From contig JAFISE010000053.1 of assembly GCA_022560025.1 (NCBI GenBank), positions 1-64,000 of the forward strand: DNA of 64,000 nucleotides. The letters are read 5' to 3'. A model generated the notes under the pieces. The model saw nothing but the letters and a program-made list of their open reading frames with translations, ran no database searches and was not told where the DNA came from. The translations under genes were made by a program, and so were the position numbers. Position 1 is the first letter of the stretch. Each line of letters begins with the position of its first letter. Source of the DNA: Stagonosporopsis chrysanthemi (taxonomy: Eukaryota; Ascomycota; Dothideomycetes; Pleosporales; Didymellaceae). This document shows positions 30,768-41,401 of this stretch, one piece after another.

Positions 30768-31635
30768 ATGAACGTATGTACTGTTGCCCAACCGTGCTCC
30801 TGTCTGCTAGCTGACTTCGCCAGATTGTAGAATGGGCTTTCGGAAAGCGCATGACGCCGGCGGAGCGTCTGCGCAAGCATCAGCGAGCGCTCGAGAAGAC
30901 ACAACGAGAACTCGACCGAGAGCGCGTCAAGCTTGAGAACCAGGAGAAGAAGCTGGTCGCGGACATCAAGAAGAGCGCCAAAAACGGACAGATGGGGCCG
31001 CTGCGCATACAGGCCAAGGACCTGGTGCGGACAAGGCGATATATCCAGAAATTCTACCAGATGAGGACGCAGCTGCAGGCCATTTCGCTGAGGATACAGG
31101 TGCGATATTTGAGCCTGCTGCGAGTCACGGAGCTAACGCGAGACAGACTGTCCGCAGCAACGAGCAGATGATGCAGTCGATGAAGGGCGCAACAAGTGTG
31201 TATAGCCATCACCTTGCTCGAATGCGATTCTAATCGTGCACAGCACTACTGGGAAGCATGAACAGGCAGATGAACCTGCCAGCTTTACAGCGCATAGCTA
31301 TGGAGTTTGAGAAGGAGAACGACATCATGGACCAGCGACAGGAGATGATGGACGACGCCATCGACGATGCTACAGGCATGGAGGACGAAGAGGAGAGCGA
31401 GGACGTTGTGAATCAGGTCTTGGATGAAATAGGCATCGACCTTGGCCAAGCTGTGAGTATTTCCCTTTCCTCTCCCACGATGGAACAGCATGCTCATAAT
31501 CAACAGATGGGCGAAACACCAAGCGGTCTGCAGAAGGCTGCAGTGCCTGAAGGCAGAGTGGCACAGGCGGTGGGCGGTGGTGCTGATCCAGATGACGATG
31601 ACCTCCAGGCACGATTAGACAGCCTGAGGAGATGA
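30768..31635 (+). CDS. DID4: ESCRT-III subunit Vps2/Did4 (CHMP2-type)
   Basis: Five exons: 30768-30773, 30824-31099, 31147-31195, 31244-31452 and 31507-31635, giving 222 residues. Vps2 joins the ESCRT-III filament on endosomes and recruits Vps4 for membrane scission. The joined N-terminus MN|IVEWAFGKRMTPAERLRKHQRAL matches the family closely. The basic helix KDLVRTRRYIQKFYQMRTQLQAISLRIQ is the Snf7 core. An acidic stretch (DDATGMEDEEESEDVVNQVLDEIG) follows, and the C-terminal MIM1 motif DLQARLDSLRR at ~212-222 binds the Vps4 MIT domain. Exon 1 encodes only two codons and is placed from family alignment. The introns are 47-54 nt. Confidence 0.95.
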
Positions 31636-32721
31636 GGAGCATATCATTGAACTAGTATCGTCGTTTTCAGGTCAAATTTATCGAGCACAATGACCATCGT
31701 GCCTGTTGCCTGGTCGCGGCTATCATATGCGATAGTGATGTCTGATTCACAGCCTTTCAGACAATGAGGCTGCTCGTACCCGCTGCTTTCATACTGTGTT
31801 TACGCCCGGTTTGGCCATGCATCCGTTTGTGTCTCTCCGCAGCGGACTAGGAGTTAGGTACATGATCCCGAATTCGAGGACCCCTGCATTCTCCACCCTT
31901 TGAGCCGATGGACATTCCAGACTGCTGATCATTTGGCTCCCACAGCAGAACGACTGAACGAGACCACGGGAGGCTTGCGGACTCCAGGGTTGTATGCACT
32001 GGCGACAGCAGTAGGTCAGAGGACCTGGGACTGCTTCAGGAACATAGGGCGACGAATTTGTAAGTGAACGAGCGGGGAAGGAGCTTTCGAAGAGCGCGTT
32101 GACGCCTCATTCCCCGCACCCACGGGTAGCAGGCTGTGCACACAGCCCGTTGAACTGCTCTCCTGCACATCTCTCCAATACGCTATTTCTAGACCCTATC
32201 CAATCTGCAATCTTCCCGCGTCTGCAAGACTCCTTCGCAGCTACCCTTCAGCGCTGTGCCTTGTCCGGTAACGCCGACGTCATTTCCAGGCGCTTAACAC
32301 CAGATCAGCGTTGTTTGTCGCACGCAAGAAAACGACGTCCTGTGTCAGTCATCCACCTCTACTGCCAGCACGCACGCACCCTGGTCAGCTCTTATAACTC
32401 TCGACCCACAACGCACATTGTACGTGTAAGTAGCCGAGCGACGACACATATGGACGCGCGGGCAAATAGCGGGCTAGTTCATTGCCCCTCTTTTGCGTGC
32501 CCTGCAGTCGTCCGGGGAGAGCATGCGCTGATACTTAAGATCCTACATAGGTCATTGACGTCACACTCGCAAACGCCCGATTCGCCAACTAAGTGATATT
32601 CTACGGAGAGCGAGCAGCCTGTTGTATCCGCCACTCGGTCACAAATCGCCGCAGCGAATCCCTCAATCTGGCAGGTAATAAGCGTCGCAGCTTCTCCAGC
32701 AACGGAGGATTGCTGAATCGC
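31636..32721. other. Intergenic region and probable PP2C leader
   Basis: 1.09 kb between DID4 and the chosen PP2C start. The frame upstream of the PP2C start is open back to 32593 and contains RRSFSSNGGLLNRM, so part of this may be coding or spliced leader. No other gene was seen. Confidence 0.5.
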
Positions 32722-34411
32722 ATGTTCGGCACCTCCCCTGGAAAAGAAGACGATATTGCTGTTAACGACGGCCCTGCGATCAACGACACACGAGCACCTG
32801 CACCAGCCGTTGCCCCGACCGACTCAGCTATGGGAGGAGCGCCCGCCGGCAATGGACTGGACCGCAAAACTAGCGATGCCTCGAGCCCCAACATGGAGAA
32901 GAAGAGGCGGAGTAGCGGCGTGTCACGCGCGCGAGACATGTTCTCAAGCGCAAAACAGTCGCTGCATCTGAGTGCCAACCCTAACGCCGCGCCTGCGCCT
33001 GGTACTTCACCAGGCAAGGCAGAAACCCCCATTCAGAAGCTTGGGAAAACAGACGCAGCACTCAGCGTACCTCAAGGTTCTCTAAACAACTCTGCTGGCG
33101 AATCTGCACCTACATCGCGATCGACGTTCCGAGTCGGCGTGACGGAGGACAAAAACAAGAAATGCAGACGGACGATGGAGGATACACACGCATATCTGTA
33201 CAACTTCCTGAGCACACCCGCGCATTCTTTCGGCAGCGAAAAGAGAGGCTCGACGTCCGACGCGGGCTCCGTACAGTCTGACAACACTAGCCAGCAGGTC
33301 GCCGAGACCGATAACGGCTATTTCGCTATATTCGACGGCCATGCAGGCACCTTCGCAGCCGACTGGTGTGGCAAGAAGCTCCACTTGATTCTGGAAGATA
33401 CAATCAGGAAGAACCCTAATACACCTATCCCGGAGCTGCTCGATCAAACCTTCACAGCGGTAGACAACCAACTCGAGAAGCTGCCGCTCAAGAACAGCGG
33501 ATGCACTGCAGTCACTGCCGTTCTGAGATGGGAAGATCGTGTACCTAACGCGCAGTCTTCGACTGGTTCAGTTCTCTTTGCTCCTGCCGCCGCGTCAGCC
33601 ATCAAGTCTGAGGCTGGCGAGGCCGTACAGACGGAGTCTGCTGAGGCACATGCAGTGGCAGACCGGTTGCAGGGCGAGGCTAGCCGCCAACGAGTGTTGT
33701 ACACAGCCAACGTTGGAGACGCACGTATCGTGCTTTGCAGAAACGGACGCGCCCTCAGACTCTCGTATGACCACAAGGGTAGTGATGAGAACGAGGGGCG
33801 TCGAGTGGCCAGCGCCGGTGGATTGATCCTCAACAATCGTGTTAACGGTGTCCTTGCTGTCACGCGAGCACTCGGCGATGCCTATATGAAGGACCTCGTT
33901 ACGGGCCATCCCTACACTACAGAAACGGTGATTCAGGCTGATCAGGACGAGTTCCTAATTCTGGCTTGCGACGGAGTAAGTGAAGCTATCTGCCAACAAT
34001 TAAGTCATTGCTAAAAATAGCCAGTTATGGGACGTCTGCTCCGATCAGGAAGCCGTCGACCTTGTTCGTCAGATTCAGGACCCTCAGGAAGCGTCTAAGA
34101 AGCTTGTCGACCACGCCCTGGCACGCTTCTCAACCGACAACCTGTCGTGCATGGTTGTCCGCTTCGACAACAAGGCTGTCAGGCAGCGAAAGAACGAGGG
34201 TACTATTGGCGTTGAGGGTGACTCCGTGACCGCCAAAGGCAACATCACAGAGGCTGATGCTATTGTCGCTCAGGCAAAGAAGTCGATTGGCGAACCACAG
34301 CAGTCTGTTGAAAGCGCGGCTGCCGCTATCATCAGAGAGGAGGAAGAGAAGGAGCCGGGCCCTGAGCTGAGCTTGGACGCAGCAAAGGCAGCTCAGAAGA
34401 ACCCAGCTTAG
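32722..34411 (+). CDS. PP2C-family protein phosphatase, Ptc1-like
   Basis: Two exons, 32722-33975 and 34025-34411, encode 546 residues. This is a metal-dependent Ser/Thr phosphatase. Motifs with metal ligands are seen: RTMEDTH (Asp154), FAIFDGHAGTFAADW (Asp205), YDHKGSDENEGRRVASAGG, VTRALGD, and FLILACDG|LWDVCSDQEAVDLVR across the 49-nt intron, then DNLSCMVVRF. The C-terminal core resembles yeast Ptc1. A ~150-residue disordered Ser/Lys-rich N-terminus and an insertion between WEDRVPN and RVLYTANVGDAR (about 45 residues, Ala/Glu-rich) are extra to the yeast protein. Start choice is MFGTSPGKEDD; the open frame upstream lacks a better supported ATG. The AMPK gamma gene SNF4 follows 402 bases downstream on the same strand. 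Confidence 0.92.
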
Positions 34412-34813
34412 ATTTCTTAGGTTTTCAATTTCAGAGGAGGGAGGCGGCAATGTGTGTTTTGCGGCATCGGCGGTGCCTGGAATCTGTCTCGTAGGTCTCT
34501 CTCATGTGTGCATGTTCCTATGATCTAGCTGCACCAAGCCAGGCGTTCTGGCAGAATAACCCAGCAAGTTTACTTCCAGCTTCTTGCTCATGCTCGTGCT
34601 CATGCTCGTGCTCATGCGCTCACGACCGATTGACCAGGGTGCCCCGCGTGGCATGGCCCGTGCACACGGCCTTGACGGTTGTTTGCAGCACTCCGAGCTC
34701 CGCTCCCCACGTTCCAAGGTTGACCCACCCAGACTATCGACGCCATTCTGCGAACTGCACACATCTCTCCATGCGGCTCTGGCTTCGAATCTTCGGTCCC
34801 TTCATGCGAAATA
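34412..34813. other. PP2C-SNF4 spacer
   Basis: A 402-base gap holding the PP2C 3' end and the SNF4 promoter. It contains the 12-bp tandem repeat at 34586-34618; nothing else was seen. Confidence 0.5.
34586..34618. repeat. 12-bp tandem repeat GCTCATGCTCGT, ~2.8 copies
   Basis: GCTCATGCTCGT is repeated head to tail, starting about 230 bases upstream of the SNF4 ATG. Each unit offers ATG triplets on + (CATGCTC) and, by near-palindromy, CAT on the other strand. Confidence 0.9.
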
Positions 34814-36121
34814 ATGTCGGGCGAAACGGAAACCCGCCCTAACGAAGCCCGCCCGACTTTTGTCTCACCACGTACACTGCTCGAGCAGGCGCGCCCGATC
34901 CTTCCGCCGCGCACATTCACGGCCCTCGACAAGGAGCAGCTCGATGGACTCGTATGGATTCGCATAACCCCCGACATTATGATGCATGCTGACAGCAGCA
35001 GCGCACGATTCGCACCTTCTTGAAGGCCCGAACTAGCTACGACGTGCTGCCCATCAGCTACCGTCTAATCATCCTCGACACCGCTCTGCGCGTGCAGAAG
35101 AGCCTGAACATCCTCACCCAGAACGGTAGGGCGCATGCCTGCTTATACACGCACGAGCGCTGACTGTGTCTAGGCATTGTATCGGCGCCGTTGTGGGACT
35201 CCAAGACGTCCACCTTCGCCGGTCTCCTGACCACCGCCGACTACATCAACGTCATCCAGTACTACTGGCAGAATCCCGATGCCCTCCAGAAGGTCGACAA
35301 GTTCCGCCTGAGCAGCCTGCGAGGTACTTTTCTGCCCTTGCTGTACCGTCGAATCCCTGCTGACATGAGTAGAAATCGAGAAGGCCCTCGGCGTCAAGCC
35401 CATCGAAACGATATCTTGTCACCCTGACCGCCCTGTCTACGAGGCATGTCGCAAAATGCTCGAGTCGCGCGCGCGTCGTATTCCTGTGGTCGACATCGAC
35501 GATGAGACAAAACGTACTATGGTGGTGTCAGTCATCACACAATACCGCATCCTGAAGTTCATCGCCGTTAACGTCAAGGAGACACAAAAGCTGCGCAAGC
35601 CGTTGAGGGAGATGAACGTTGGTACTTACAAGGACATTGCGACATGTTATATGGACACACCCGTCATGGACGTCATCCACATGCTGGTCAAGAAGAATAT
35701 CAGTAGCGTGCCTATTGTAGACAAGCAGGGTACGTTGCAATCTGTCAGTACGAACGATGGTAGAGCTGACAGCAACAGGTACCGTACTCAACGTCTTCGA
35801 GTCCGTCGACGTGATTGCGCTAATCAAGGGCGGCTCATACGACGACCTAAACCTCACCGTCGGCGACGCCCTACTAAAGCGCTCACCCGTAAGCGGCCTC
35901 CATCCCTCTCCACCGCGCGCAGACCCACTAACCCATCACAGGACTTCCCCGGTATCTTCACCTGCTCGGTCCAAGACAGCATGTCCACCATCTACGACAC
36001 GATCCGCAAGTCGCGCGTGCACCGTTTCATCGTGATCGACGACGATGCGAAGCTCCGTGGTGTACTCACCCTCAGCGACGTGCTCGAATTCACTCTCCTC
36101 GAAGGCGTGGACGACGACTAG
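34814..36121 (+). CDS. SNF4: AMPK/SNF1 gamma regulatory subunit Snf4
   Basis: Six exons: 34814-34951, 34996-35125, 35174-35323, 35373-35729, 35779-35888 and 35942-36121, giving 354 residues. Snf4 is the nucleotide-sensing gamma subunit of the SNF1/AMPK complex that controls carbon-source and energy responses. CBS-type segments are visible: FLKARTSYDVLPISYRLIILDT...GIVSAPLWDS, FAGLLTTADYINVIQYYW, ESRARRIPVVDIDDETKRTMVVSVITQYRILKFI, VKKNISSVPIVDKQ|GTVLNVFESVDVIALI, and SRVHRFIVIDDDAKLRGVLTLSDVLEF near the end. All introns are short (44-53 nt). The first acceptor was chosen at 34994-34995, giving LDGL|QQRTIRTFL; an alternative acceptor nearby would shift by one or two codons only. Confidence 0.95.
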
Positions 36122-36561
36122 TACGCCGGCGTCCCAGGACCTGAGAACGCGCCCCTGAGGCGTAGGCGGCGGCTTTGAGACGCAGCCAACATCGACTGAC
36201 TTAAGCAGACGACGTGTAGTGTAGTGCGATGTAGCACATGTAAAGGCATACGCATAGCATATCGACGGGAGGCAGGCATGGACGGCGCATTCAACAGGAC
36301 AGGACGGGACGGGACGGAGGCACAGGACCATATATCCAGGAAAGGCGCGGCGGTTTGTTTCTGATACGGTATAAATGTATGTCATGGCATTTGTTTTGAT
36401 CACTTTTACTGCTCTCTCCTCTTAAGACCAGTTTTCTCCGCCATCCCTGGCCCTTCCTTCCTTCCTTCCTTTCTCCATATCTCTCTTTTCCCCTTTCCCT
36501 CTCCATCTCGTTCTCTCGCAAATCCCTGCATCCTCAACCCCTCATCCCCCCCCTCAATTCC
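36122..36561. other. Convergent 3' spacer
   Basis: A 440-base spacer between SNF4 (+) and the Pro-rich protein (-). The right half is a CT-rich (CCTTCCTTCC, TCTCTC) tract. No gene was seen. Confidence 0.5.
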
Positions 36562-36996
36562 TCACCCCAAAACCCCATCCAACTTATCCAAACTATCCTG
36601 CCGCTCCATCCACGTCTCCAGATCCTCAAGCAGCGGCTGGATCCCCAGACGGTACTCCTCTGCACTGAACGCAGCGACATCGTGCTGATCCTGGTGCTGG
36701 GTAGACGTGTCGTCTGGACCTGCGTCTGTGTCGGGTGTGGGAAGTGGCGCGGGCCGGGCGGTGCAATCGGACGGAGCTGGGTGTGTGGACGGTGTGGTAT
36801 AGACCGAGGATGCGGTTGCGGTACGGTGGTGGGAGGGATTAGTGCGAGGGGGAGGGGAGGGGAGGGGAGGGGGTTGGTGGTGGGAGACATGGTGATGTGT
36901 GTGTGGAGTGGGTGGAGTGTCGGTAGGACGTGGTATGCGTGGTTTTCTTTGGAGATGGGGGAGGGTAGACACTGGGGATGTGTGGCGTGCAGGCAT
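36562..36996 (-). CDS. Small Pro/Thr-rich protein with acidic C-terminus
   Basis: 144 residues from the first in-frame ATG at 36996. The frame is open further upstream (to ~37070), with SHPSESTPVSRPTITPTP, so a 5' exon or earlier start is possible. The first two thirds are Pro/Thr/His-rich and disordered. The end is a well-formed acidic amphipathic segment (AAFSAEEYRLGIQPLLEDLE, then WMERQDSLDKLDGVLG), which is why I favour this frame over the competing one at 36534-37226. I recognise no family. A G-rich tract opposite PPLPSPP is listed separately. Confidence 0.45.
   Translation of the reverse strand: MPARHTSPVSTLPHLQRKPRIPRPTDTPPTPHTHHHVSHHQPPPLPSPPPRTNPSHHRTATASSVYTTPSTHPAPSDCTARPAPLPTPDTDAGPDDTSTQHQDQHDVAAFSAEEYRLGIQPLLEDLETWMERQDSLDKLDGVLG
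36846..36872 (+). repeat. (GGGGA)n tract, G-quadruplex-capable
   Basis: Five consecutive runs of four or more G separated by single A on the + strand, the template for the Pro-rich coding strand. The spacing fits an intramolecular G-quadruplex. Confidence 0.8.
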
Positions 36997-37767
36997 GGGG
37001 CGGAGTGAAGGGGTGGGTGTGATGGTGGGTCGGGAGACAGGTGTAGATTCACTAGGATGTGATGGCACGGGACTGACGGGCGTGAGTAGTTACTGGACAT
37101 GCACCGTCGGGGCTGTGGAGAGATGTCGCTATGGCGCGTAATCGAAACGGTGGATGGGAGTGTTTCGAGGCTTATGTTATGGACTTTTCTTGGCTCAGCG
37201 ATCGATATAAAGATACAAAGGGACAAAGGAAGCTTGACAAGGCACTGGGCTCACTTGGTCTGCTGAGTATCCTACTGAGGAGCAACTGTTTCATTGAGAT
37301 TCACAATAGTGTTGCTATCAATACATCGGTGCGTTTCAGGGGTTGAACAATGTCTTTGGTACAGAAATACTGTATACTCCAGCTCGAATCGGAGCGAACA
37401 CACTTCACTCCCACAATACGTACCAAACCATGCAATACCGAGCAGTGAGCGACACTCTTCGTCTTTCACTGCCTGACCTAATCTGCCCTTGCTCCGTGCG
37501 CCACGTGCGAGGTCATCATACTCATCTGTTCCCCGACTCCCTACAGACTTCTGGTGTGCACCCTTTCTCCACTCCGACCCACCACCACCCTCCACTGCAT
37601 ACAGTCCACTGGACTGAGTCACTCAACTCGAGGATTCGTACTGCATTGGAAATTTGCTCAAGAGCTCATTCCCACCCGAATTCGTTTGGGATTCGAACAC
37701 CACCACCGCCGTCACTACGGTACTCCAAGGTCCCTCGACCACGATCAACCGATACATCCACACGAAC
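36997..37767. other. Intergenic region
   Basis: 771 bases between the start of the Pro-rich protein (-) and the orphan protein (+). It probably contains both promoters. No gene was seen. Confidence 0.45.
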
Positions 37768-39255
37768 ATGCAGTCCTCCACACCAGCACGTCCTGTGAGC
37801 GGTACTTTCTTTGAAGCAGCACAGATACTGCGTCTACACCCTAAAATTCGTCCCGTGTCTACTCCCTGCGACGAGGTGCATCGTCAATTTGACAGTGGAA
37901 GCCCGAGAGATGCATGGTCCAGGTTTTCCGATACTACTGCAGTTGATAGGCTTATGACGCCACGTCTCTACCCTTCTAGGAAGCAGTACCAAGTTGCTAC
38001 CAGTCAGGTGCTGGGCTCGTTGAGTCGTCTCGATGCAGGTGTCTCAGCTGGTAGGCATGATGCGACCTTCAGTCTGTCGTCGCCGATATCGATGGTCGAT
38101 CGTACGAATGCACTGCTCAGTCCTCGTTCCGGTGGGTACCAAAAGATGTTGGAAGGTGAGAAGGTTCACGGCACAATTTGTCGAATGAAGAGCACCTTGA
38201 AGAGCCTCGGTCGAAGCAAGAAGGGCGTTAGTGAGAGATGCCCACAGGGTTCTCTTCGTTCGGGGTATCTCTCTACCTCGGCTGAGCGACTGATCCTCGA
38301 TGGAGATGAGGATGACAGTAACAAGTCGGAGGGGTCTGTTATGTCGGGTGATGCGCCCCAGATCCCGCCAGCGAGGCCTGTGTCGAGGTTTATGCCTGAG
38401 TTAACGATCAGACTAACTGAGATCAAATCTGCCGGCTCCGTAATTGTCGAGCACGACAGTATCGAGGTCGGGAGCGAAGACCATGATACAGACAGCTACC
38501 CGAAAAGGCTAAGCGTTACAACTTCTCGTAGGTCAACCTCAGTGATGGAGTACACCGACAATTCAGGTGAGACACTGTTCTTCAAGGCGAATGAGGACGA
38601 CGATGTCTTCTTTGACTCACATGAGACATTTCCGCTTTACCGTCTCGGGCCCAGCTATAAGGCCAAACTGCCTGAGGCGGCGGAACCCAATCGTGGATTT
38701 CAGACTACATCGACCGTCGATACGGAAGACTCACCAAAGACAACGCCATCATCTTCACTAAAGCTTCGACATAAGGCTTTGCGTCGAACTCCGGGATCGC
38801 GAACTGCCTCACTGCGGTCCCAGTTCGCTATATTTGAGCCTGCACCAACCTATCCTCTACTTGCTGTTCCAAAGACGCCAACAGTGTGTAAACCCGAGAT
38901 GAACAAAACTGTGCGCCTGGCACCAAGCCTTGAACAAGGACTTCTCGCAGACGGCCTAGAAATCTACGAGGATGATGCAGTAGCTGCCGCAGCACCGATT
39001 GTTCGTGGGATCAAGCCAGAAGTCGTAGATATACGAGGTTCGCAGGTGGTTGAAACAATCACACAGCAGGACCCAATTGTCTCAAGCGGTAGGTCGCCTA
39101 TCAGTGACCTTGACAATCAGTCAGATCTCTCATACTCAGCCCATCGTGTCCAGAACACCATGGTGGAGTCGCAGACGCGGTCAAGTTGGCAGTCTCCTTT
39201 CTTGTCGAAGATCGTCCAGGCGTTCCGTCTCGGTCATTGGAAGCGGAGGCAGTGA
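37768..39255 (+). CDS. Orphan Ser/Thr-rich protein, function unknown
   Basis: Single frame of 495 residues from the ATG at 37768 (MQSSTPARPVSGTFFEAAQI). The frame is open upstream to 37654 without an ATG. The composition is that of an intracellular, largely disordered protein with Ser/Pro/Asp-rich stretches, basic patches (MKSTLKSLGRSKKG; LKLRHKALRRTPGSRTASLR) and a short helical C-terminus (PFLSKIVQAFRLGHWKRRQ) that could be amphipathic. No signal peptide, membrane segment or known domain was seen. Confidence 0.7.
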   Translation: MQSSTPARPVSGTFFEAAQILRLHPKIRPVSTPCDEVHRQFDSGSPRDAWSRFSDTTAVDRLMTPRLYPSRKQYQVATSQVLGSLSRLDAGVSAGRHDATFSLSSPISMVDRTNALLSPRSGGYQKMLEGEKVHGTICRMKSTLKSLGRSKKGVSERCPQGSLRSGYLSTSAERLILDGDEDDSNKSEGSVMSGDAPQIPPARPVSRFMPELTIRLTEIKSAGSVIVEHDSIEVGSEDHDTDSYPKRLSVTTSRRSTSVMEYTDNSGETLFFKANEDDDVFFDSHETFPLYRLGPSYKAKLPEAAEPNRGFQTTSTVDTEDSPKTTPSSSLKLRHKALRRTPGSRTASLRSQFAIFEPAPTYPLLAVPKTPTVCKPEMNKTVRLAPSLEQGLLADGLEIYEDDAVAAAAPIVRGIKPEVVDIRGSQVVETITQQDPIVSSGRSPISDLDNQSDLSYSAHRVQNTMVESQTRSSWQSPFLSKIVQAFRLGHWKRRQ

Positions 39256-39952
39256 TCGGTTCTTTGCTACTCCTTCATTTCTCATTAGAAGATGGATTTT
39301 CTTTGTTTATAATTTGAGGCAAATGTCAAGATAGCATTCTCGTAGTGAGGCGCCAAATGCAGGAGCGGAGATGCAATATTCTTGAAAGTCGGAGATGATC
39401 TTCTGGAGAGAAACTAAAACACTCCTCCCAGTACCATGTGATGATTGAAGCTGCAGATGGAAAGAATTGGCGAGGGTGCGCATGTGATGACCCAGGGAAG
39501 CTGTGACGTCAGTTCCTCGTGAGACAGGCAAGAGCATACAACAAAACTTGTCGAGCTTGCAATTTTGCAACGTCAGCGCAAATTGAGCTTCCTGACGCTG
39601 AGTAGGATTCGCAACCCAGCACGCGATCGTAGTCTAGATCCGTAGCTTGCTGCGCGGCTTAAATCAGGGTTGGGACCTTGCGGTACAGTAACCACGCCCT
39701 TGGTGCAGCTACGCAAACCATTGGACCGCAGCCGTGGAATAATTGGTCCATACAGGCACTGGAGAGACTGCGCCCCGCTGTGACGCTCGTACAGTTGTCC
39801 CGCGTTACCTTGCAACGCGGGGTGCCTGTTTGTTCCTGGATACGTCATCGCCTCGTGAGCAATAACTTCATAACTTCCTCAGGCCCTCACACCAGAACCT
39901 CAACTTTACTTTCACCAATTCTACCCAGACATACTACAACAGACCAAACAAC
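39256..39952. other. Intergenic region
   Basis: 697 bases. Holds the 3' end of the orphan gene and the promoter of the next + strand gene (C/A-rich leader from 39880). Nothing else was seen. Confidence 0.45.
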
Positions 39953-41076
39953 ATGGAGACAATCAGCAACATTGCGTCCACCGCGACGTCTACGGTCTCG
40001 AACCTGATCTATGGAAACCCGGACACTGCTACGAAGACCAACGAGACCGCTGGCAAGGAGCCAGTCTCCGGCCAGACCGGCAAGGGCACCATTGACGAGC
40101 CATACGACCAGGGCAACTCAGGTGAGTGCGATTCCTAGGGTTGCAACAGTGTCAAAAAGGCATGTGCTAATATCAACGTGCAGAGTCAGCTCTTGAGAAG
40201 AACACCACCTCCACCGCTGGCACAAGCAGTGTGATTGAGCCCACTGGCTCTATTCAGAAGCCTTCAGATCTCATCGATGCCTACAACAAGGAAGCAGGTG
40301 CTACCGCTACCACCACAACTACCTCCACAGCTACCGGTATCACAGACAAAGCTGGTGTGACCGATCAACTTTGGAAGCCCACAGATGTAGATGCTGTGAA
40401 GCCTTCGGTCACTGACCCCACTGCCGCTCCCGAGACTGGCGTTGGCGCGCAAGGAAGCACTGACGGCGCTTCCACTGGCAAGGACACACTCTGGAGGGGT
40501 GTTGATGCCTACAAGGACCCTTCCTCCACTGACGCCTCATCCACTGGTGCTTCTGCTGTCAAGCCGATCTCTGCTGAATCGACCACGGAAGGTCCCAAGG
40601 GAGCCGTCGATGCGGAGCCCAAGAACTACTCCATTGGTGATTTGACGACCGGCAAGGAGACTCCTGCTAAGCCAGTGGGCGAGAGCACCAGCGCTACCGA
40701 CGCCACCAAGACTGGTGAGTCTGCCATCAGCCCGCCCGACCTGAGCACAACCTCCCCCGGCGACAAGCCAGAGTACAGTGCGGACACGCACGAACCATCC
40801 CACAACTCCGGCAGTACGTGGACCCATAAGGTCGGCAACGTACTTAACAAAGCTGACGGAGTAGCAGGTCTTGTTGGCGAGCGAGCCGGTCATGCTGGTC
40901 CCGCAAGCGCGCAGACTGGCGTGCACGAGGAGAAGAAGTCTACCCCGATCTCGCCTTCTGATGACAAGAAGTCTTCTTCGATCTCACCTTCTGGTGATGA
41001 TGACGAGAAGAGCGGCAAGATGGATAAGCTGAAGGATAAGCTCAAGACCAAGCTTCACATTGGCCACAAGGACTAG
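39953..41076 (+). CDS. Low-complexity Thr/Ser/Lys-rich protein, stress-type
   Basis: Two exons, 39953-40121 and 40184-41076, encode 353 residues. The N-terminus METISNIASTATSTVSNLIYG with GKEPVSGQTGKGTIDEPYDQGN resembles a family of abundant hydrophilic fungal proteins with a short amphipathic N-terminal helix. The rest is Thr/Ser/Asp/Lys-rich and disordered, with repeated TLWRGVDAYKDPS and QLWKPTDVDAVKPS-like units. It ends in a Lys-rich segment (KMDKLKDKLKTKLHIGHKD) typical of hydrophilin-like proteins. There is no signal peptide. Role is unknown; stress protection is only a guess from composition. Confidence 0.75.
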
Positions 41077-41401
41077 ATTCGATGAACGATGTCTGATGAA
41101 TGGCCGGTCACGAGGAATGAACATGATACCACGGGAAAGTTGAGGAGGAACAAGATGCGTAGGATACCCTTTAGTAGTGCGTAATGAACTCTTTGCAATA
41201 GTACCTGATCGGCAGTGATTGAGAAGTCTGGTTGTTGGTAAATGAAAGGACGGTGGCACGGAGCAGAACGCACTGTGATTGGCCAGCTTCATATTACTTG
41301 CCGAAGCGCAGTTCAGACCCCTGATGACAGCACTCAGTCCCCGTAAATGTAGAACAGGATACGTACGCACACACTCGTTCAGCAGCTGCCACGCCGGCAA
41401 G
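41077..41401. other. Intergenic region
   Basis: 325 bases between two same-strand genes. It contains the terminator of one and the promoter of the next; nothing specific was seen. Confidence 0.45.

Noticed and set aside
32593..32721. N-terminal extension of the PP2C to 32593
   Set aside because: No ATG of good context at the frame opening; the region holds GTAATAAG...GTCGCAG-like splice words and may be leader.
36534..37226. 230-codon minus frame overlapping the Pro-rich protein
   Set aside because: Its C-terminal part is Trp/Arg/Gly-rich nonsense, while the competing frame ends in a natural acidic helix.
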